A DNA stretch of 24,254 nt from Hypsibius dujardini (Eukaryota > Tardigrada > Eutardigrada > Parachela > Hypsibiidae): contig LRSR01000773.1 in the NCBI GenBank assembly GCA_001579985.1, forward strand, positions 1-24,254. Reading direction: 5' to 3'. The notes under the pieces were generated by a model. It saw only the letters and a list, made by a program, of their open reading frames with translations, was not told where the DNA came from and searched no databases. How positions within the stretch are numbered: position 1 is the stretch's first letter; each line of letters begins with the position of its first letter. This document shows positions 22,654 through 24,254 of the stretch, piece by piece. Both the position numbers and the translations under genes were made by a program.

Positions 22654-23890
22654 TCACAGCTGAATTTGTCGAAGCGCATATTTAATTCCTGAAAGGATGA
22701 CGGTTGCTTAGACTAAGTGACTATGATGATAGGCGATAATTGTCTCGCGGCGGTGTAATTCAGTTCCGGTTGTGTTGGTGGCTCACCTTTGGGCAGGCGA
22801 AGGTCGGAGACGGTTTTCTGGTAGCTCCGCACCACCCCGTTGCGATCCCTCCACGTGGAGGCGCTGGCTTTTTTGGCGAAGTCCCCGAGGATCCGGCCGA
22901 GTCCGGTGGCGGAGAGCGCTTCGATGCCCCCAGATGCGGCTGCGCGGAAGAAAAAAAAGAAACCCGGAGACGATGAAGGAACGGAATTGCAATTGCAATC
23001 GCATTTCCAATTGCAATCAGCCTAGACGAACCCAGTGGAACTTTTGCGGCTTAAACTGAAATTGCGCGTGTACCTGGAATGGAGCGAGCCATCTCGATGA
23101 CATGACGGTCCACCGGTAGCAGCGACCGAGCCGAGGCCCCGGCCATCGCGGGGCTCCTCCCGTCCAAGACCGACGCGCCCATGGACTGAGACAGGAAAAA
23201 GGCACGAAAGAACGCCACCAACTGCTCCTTACTCAGCGTGGAGAGGAAGTCCGCCATACTGCGCGAGAGTAAGTTCGTCGCCTCATTCGGGGACGGTCCG
23301 TCTTGGTTGCCGCGCGGTCCGGGGTCGCTCCGATCCGGAGGCGGCAGGGTCTGCGGCACGGCCGGGCTCGGGAAGAACGGGTAGGTCGCGCCACTTGAAG
23401 GTCGCGTGAATGGCGGCAGGGTTGGGATGAATGTGGTGGTCTGTTGACCGGATCCCGGCGGGAGCGTGGGAAAAGCGGTGATGGGACCGGGTGGCGGTTG
23501 AGTCACCACGGCCGGAGGAGGGCTCGTGGGAAAGCTAAAGGGTCCGCAGCCGAAGAAGCCGCAGGTGACGCTCGTGATCGCTGGTGGTGCCTGGGTGTCG
23601 GGGCTTAAGGGTTGGAAGTAGCCGCCGGTGATGTACTGCCAGTAGTAAGGGTTCGCCGTCGTGGGCGTCGGGGACGGAAGGGGACCGTTCGTGTTCGGTG
23701 ACAGGGTGGGAACAGTAAAGGTCGGACTCACTGGCGGAAGCGACGGAGACGGAGACGGAGACGGAGACGGAGACGGAGAGACGGTGGGCCATGGCTGACC
23801 GATGCCGTAGCCGGAGATACAGCTCAGGTGATGAATAATTAAATGCAAGAGCTGCGAAGGAATAATTAGGCTCGATGATGAGGTCCACAT
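22654..23890 (-). CDS. Unrecognised proline-rich protein, possibly secreted
   Basis: Minus-strand exons: 23890-23074, 22939-22787, 22688-22654; 334 aa. I do not recognise the family. The donor CCAG|GTACAC (23073) is weak. The second exon is strongly bounded (TTTTTCTTCCGCGCAG before 22939; AAAG|GTGAGC at 22786), and the last starts after CATCCTTTCAG. Phase is consistent throughout. The N-terminus has a hydrophobic stretch (SLIIPSQLLHLIIHHLSCISG) that could be a signal peptide. Then come an SP dipeptide run, a Pro/Thr/Ser/Phe-rich region with three cysteines in the first exon, and a helical C-terminal part (SRSMADFLSTLSKEQLVAFFRAFFLSQ). Exon 2 begins ASGGIEALSATGLGRILGDF. A matrix, cuticle or eggshell-type role is conceivable but unsupported. 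Upstream exons cannot be excluded, since TTCCTTCGCAG near 23855 could be an acceptor. If the first intron is not spliced, the ORF ends at 23051. Confidence 0.62.
23742..23785 (-). repeat. Coding hexanucleotide repeat (Ser-Pro run)
   Basis: About seven GGAGAC units on the + strand encode the SPSPSPSPSPSP run of the proline-rich protein. Its length is probably polymorphic. Confidence 0.9.
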
Positions 23891-24207
23891 TGTAATTATT
23901 CGCTGGCTTAACGTGTGTCGTAGGGCGATTCATTGCATGGTGGTTCGCGGGGACAGAAAGAGGTCCGATGGTCTGTGGGGTGTGTTAGTACGGTCCTTGT
24001 GTGAACGAACTGAATGTGACGTAAGTGCTTGTAGACGCAGAAGTACTTGCTGTATCAGATGTTCTTTTTTTGCTTTGCAGCACTTGGTAGACTGGGTCGA
24101 GTTCGAGAGGTTGTTACACGATTCTCGAGTAAGATCTCAAATTTCCGAGCCTACAATAAAAATAGCGCTGGATAGGTTTTTCTTTACGCTTCAGTTGATA
24201 CTGTGTT
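23891..24207. other. Upstream region of the proline-rich gene
   Basis: No gene is recognised. Small + strand ORFs lack similarity to anything I know. Promoter or an upstream exon of the minus-strand gene may lie here. Confidence 0.35.
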
Positions 24208-24254
24208 GACAGACAGACAAGCAGGCAGACAAGCAGACAGACAGACAGACAGAC
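24208..24254. repeat. GACA array running off the window edge
   Basis: CAGACAAGCAGGCAGACAAG followed by pure CAGA continues to the last base, so the array is truncated by the window. Confidence 0.9.

Overview
This window is animal nuclear DNA. It holds seven protein genes split by GT-AG introns (mostly 60-500 nt), packed head-to-tail, divergent and convergent, with no operons or prokaryotic signals. The proteins (RPL27A, the proteasome ATPase Rpt3, HPRT, WDR59, a BOD1-family protein and a thiamine-triphosphatase-like protein) point to a metazoan, probably an invertebrate with a compact genome. I cannot place it in a phylum from sequence alone. I rebuilt exon chains by hand from splice sites, reading-phase agreement and family alignment recalled from memory.

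Layout: 178-680, three tandem foldback (inverted-repeat) units. 780-955, a decayed 31-nt repeat. 1268-2236 (+), thiamine-triphosphatase-like CYTH gene, 2 exons. 2598-2951, 33-nt minisatellite. 8267-3406 (-), WDR59 of the GATOR2/TORC1 nutrient-sensing complex, 8 exons, 940 aa. 9165-9967 (+), RPL27A with a 5' TOP-like tract and a 5'UTR intron. 11381-13816 (+), PSMC4/Rpt3, 9 exons, 420 aa, preceded by a recent 119-nt tandem duplication. 16333-14569 (-), HPRT, 7 exons, 269 aa, convergent with PSMC4. 18604-21699 (+), BOD1/Shg1-domain protein with a long disordered tail, 3 coding exons, 890 aa. 23890-22654 (-), unrecognised proline-rich protein, 3 exons, 334 aa.

The genes are housekeeping and unrelated in pathway: translation, proteolysis, purine salvage, nutrient signalling, chromosome/chromatin biology and thiamine phosphate metabolism. 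I see no sign that they form one system.

The striking layer is repetitive DNA. GACA/TGTC tetranucleotide arrays fill five consecutive WDR59 introns, two HPRT introns and one PSMC4 intron. ATTG-type arrays fill other introns. In at least two genes the tandem unit reaches or includes the 5' splice site, giving repeated donor-like sites. The arrays are stop-free in every frame of both strands, which creates long spurious ORFs and makes one 165-nt WDR59 intron readable in frame. I found no mobile-element coding sequence, tRNA, rRNA or CRISPR. The best leads are the foldback array, a 119-nt hairpin inside PSMC4 intron 1, the donor-site array in the BOD1 gene, and a CYTH protein lacking its ExExK signature.
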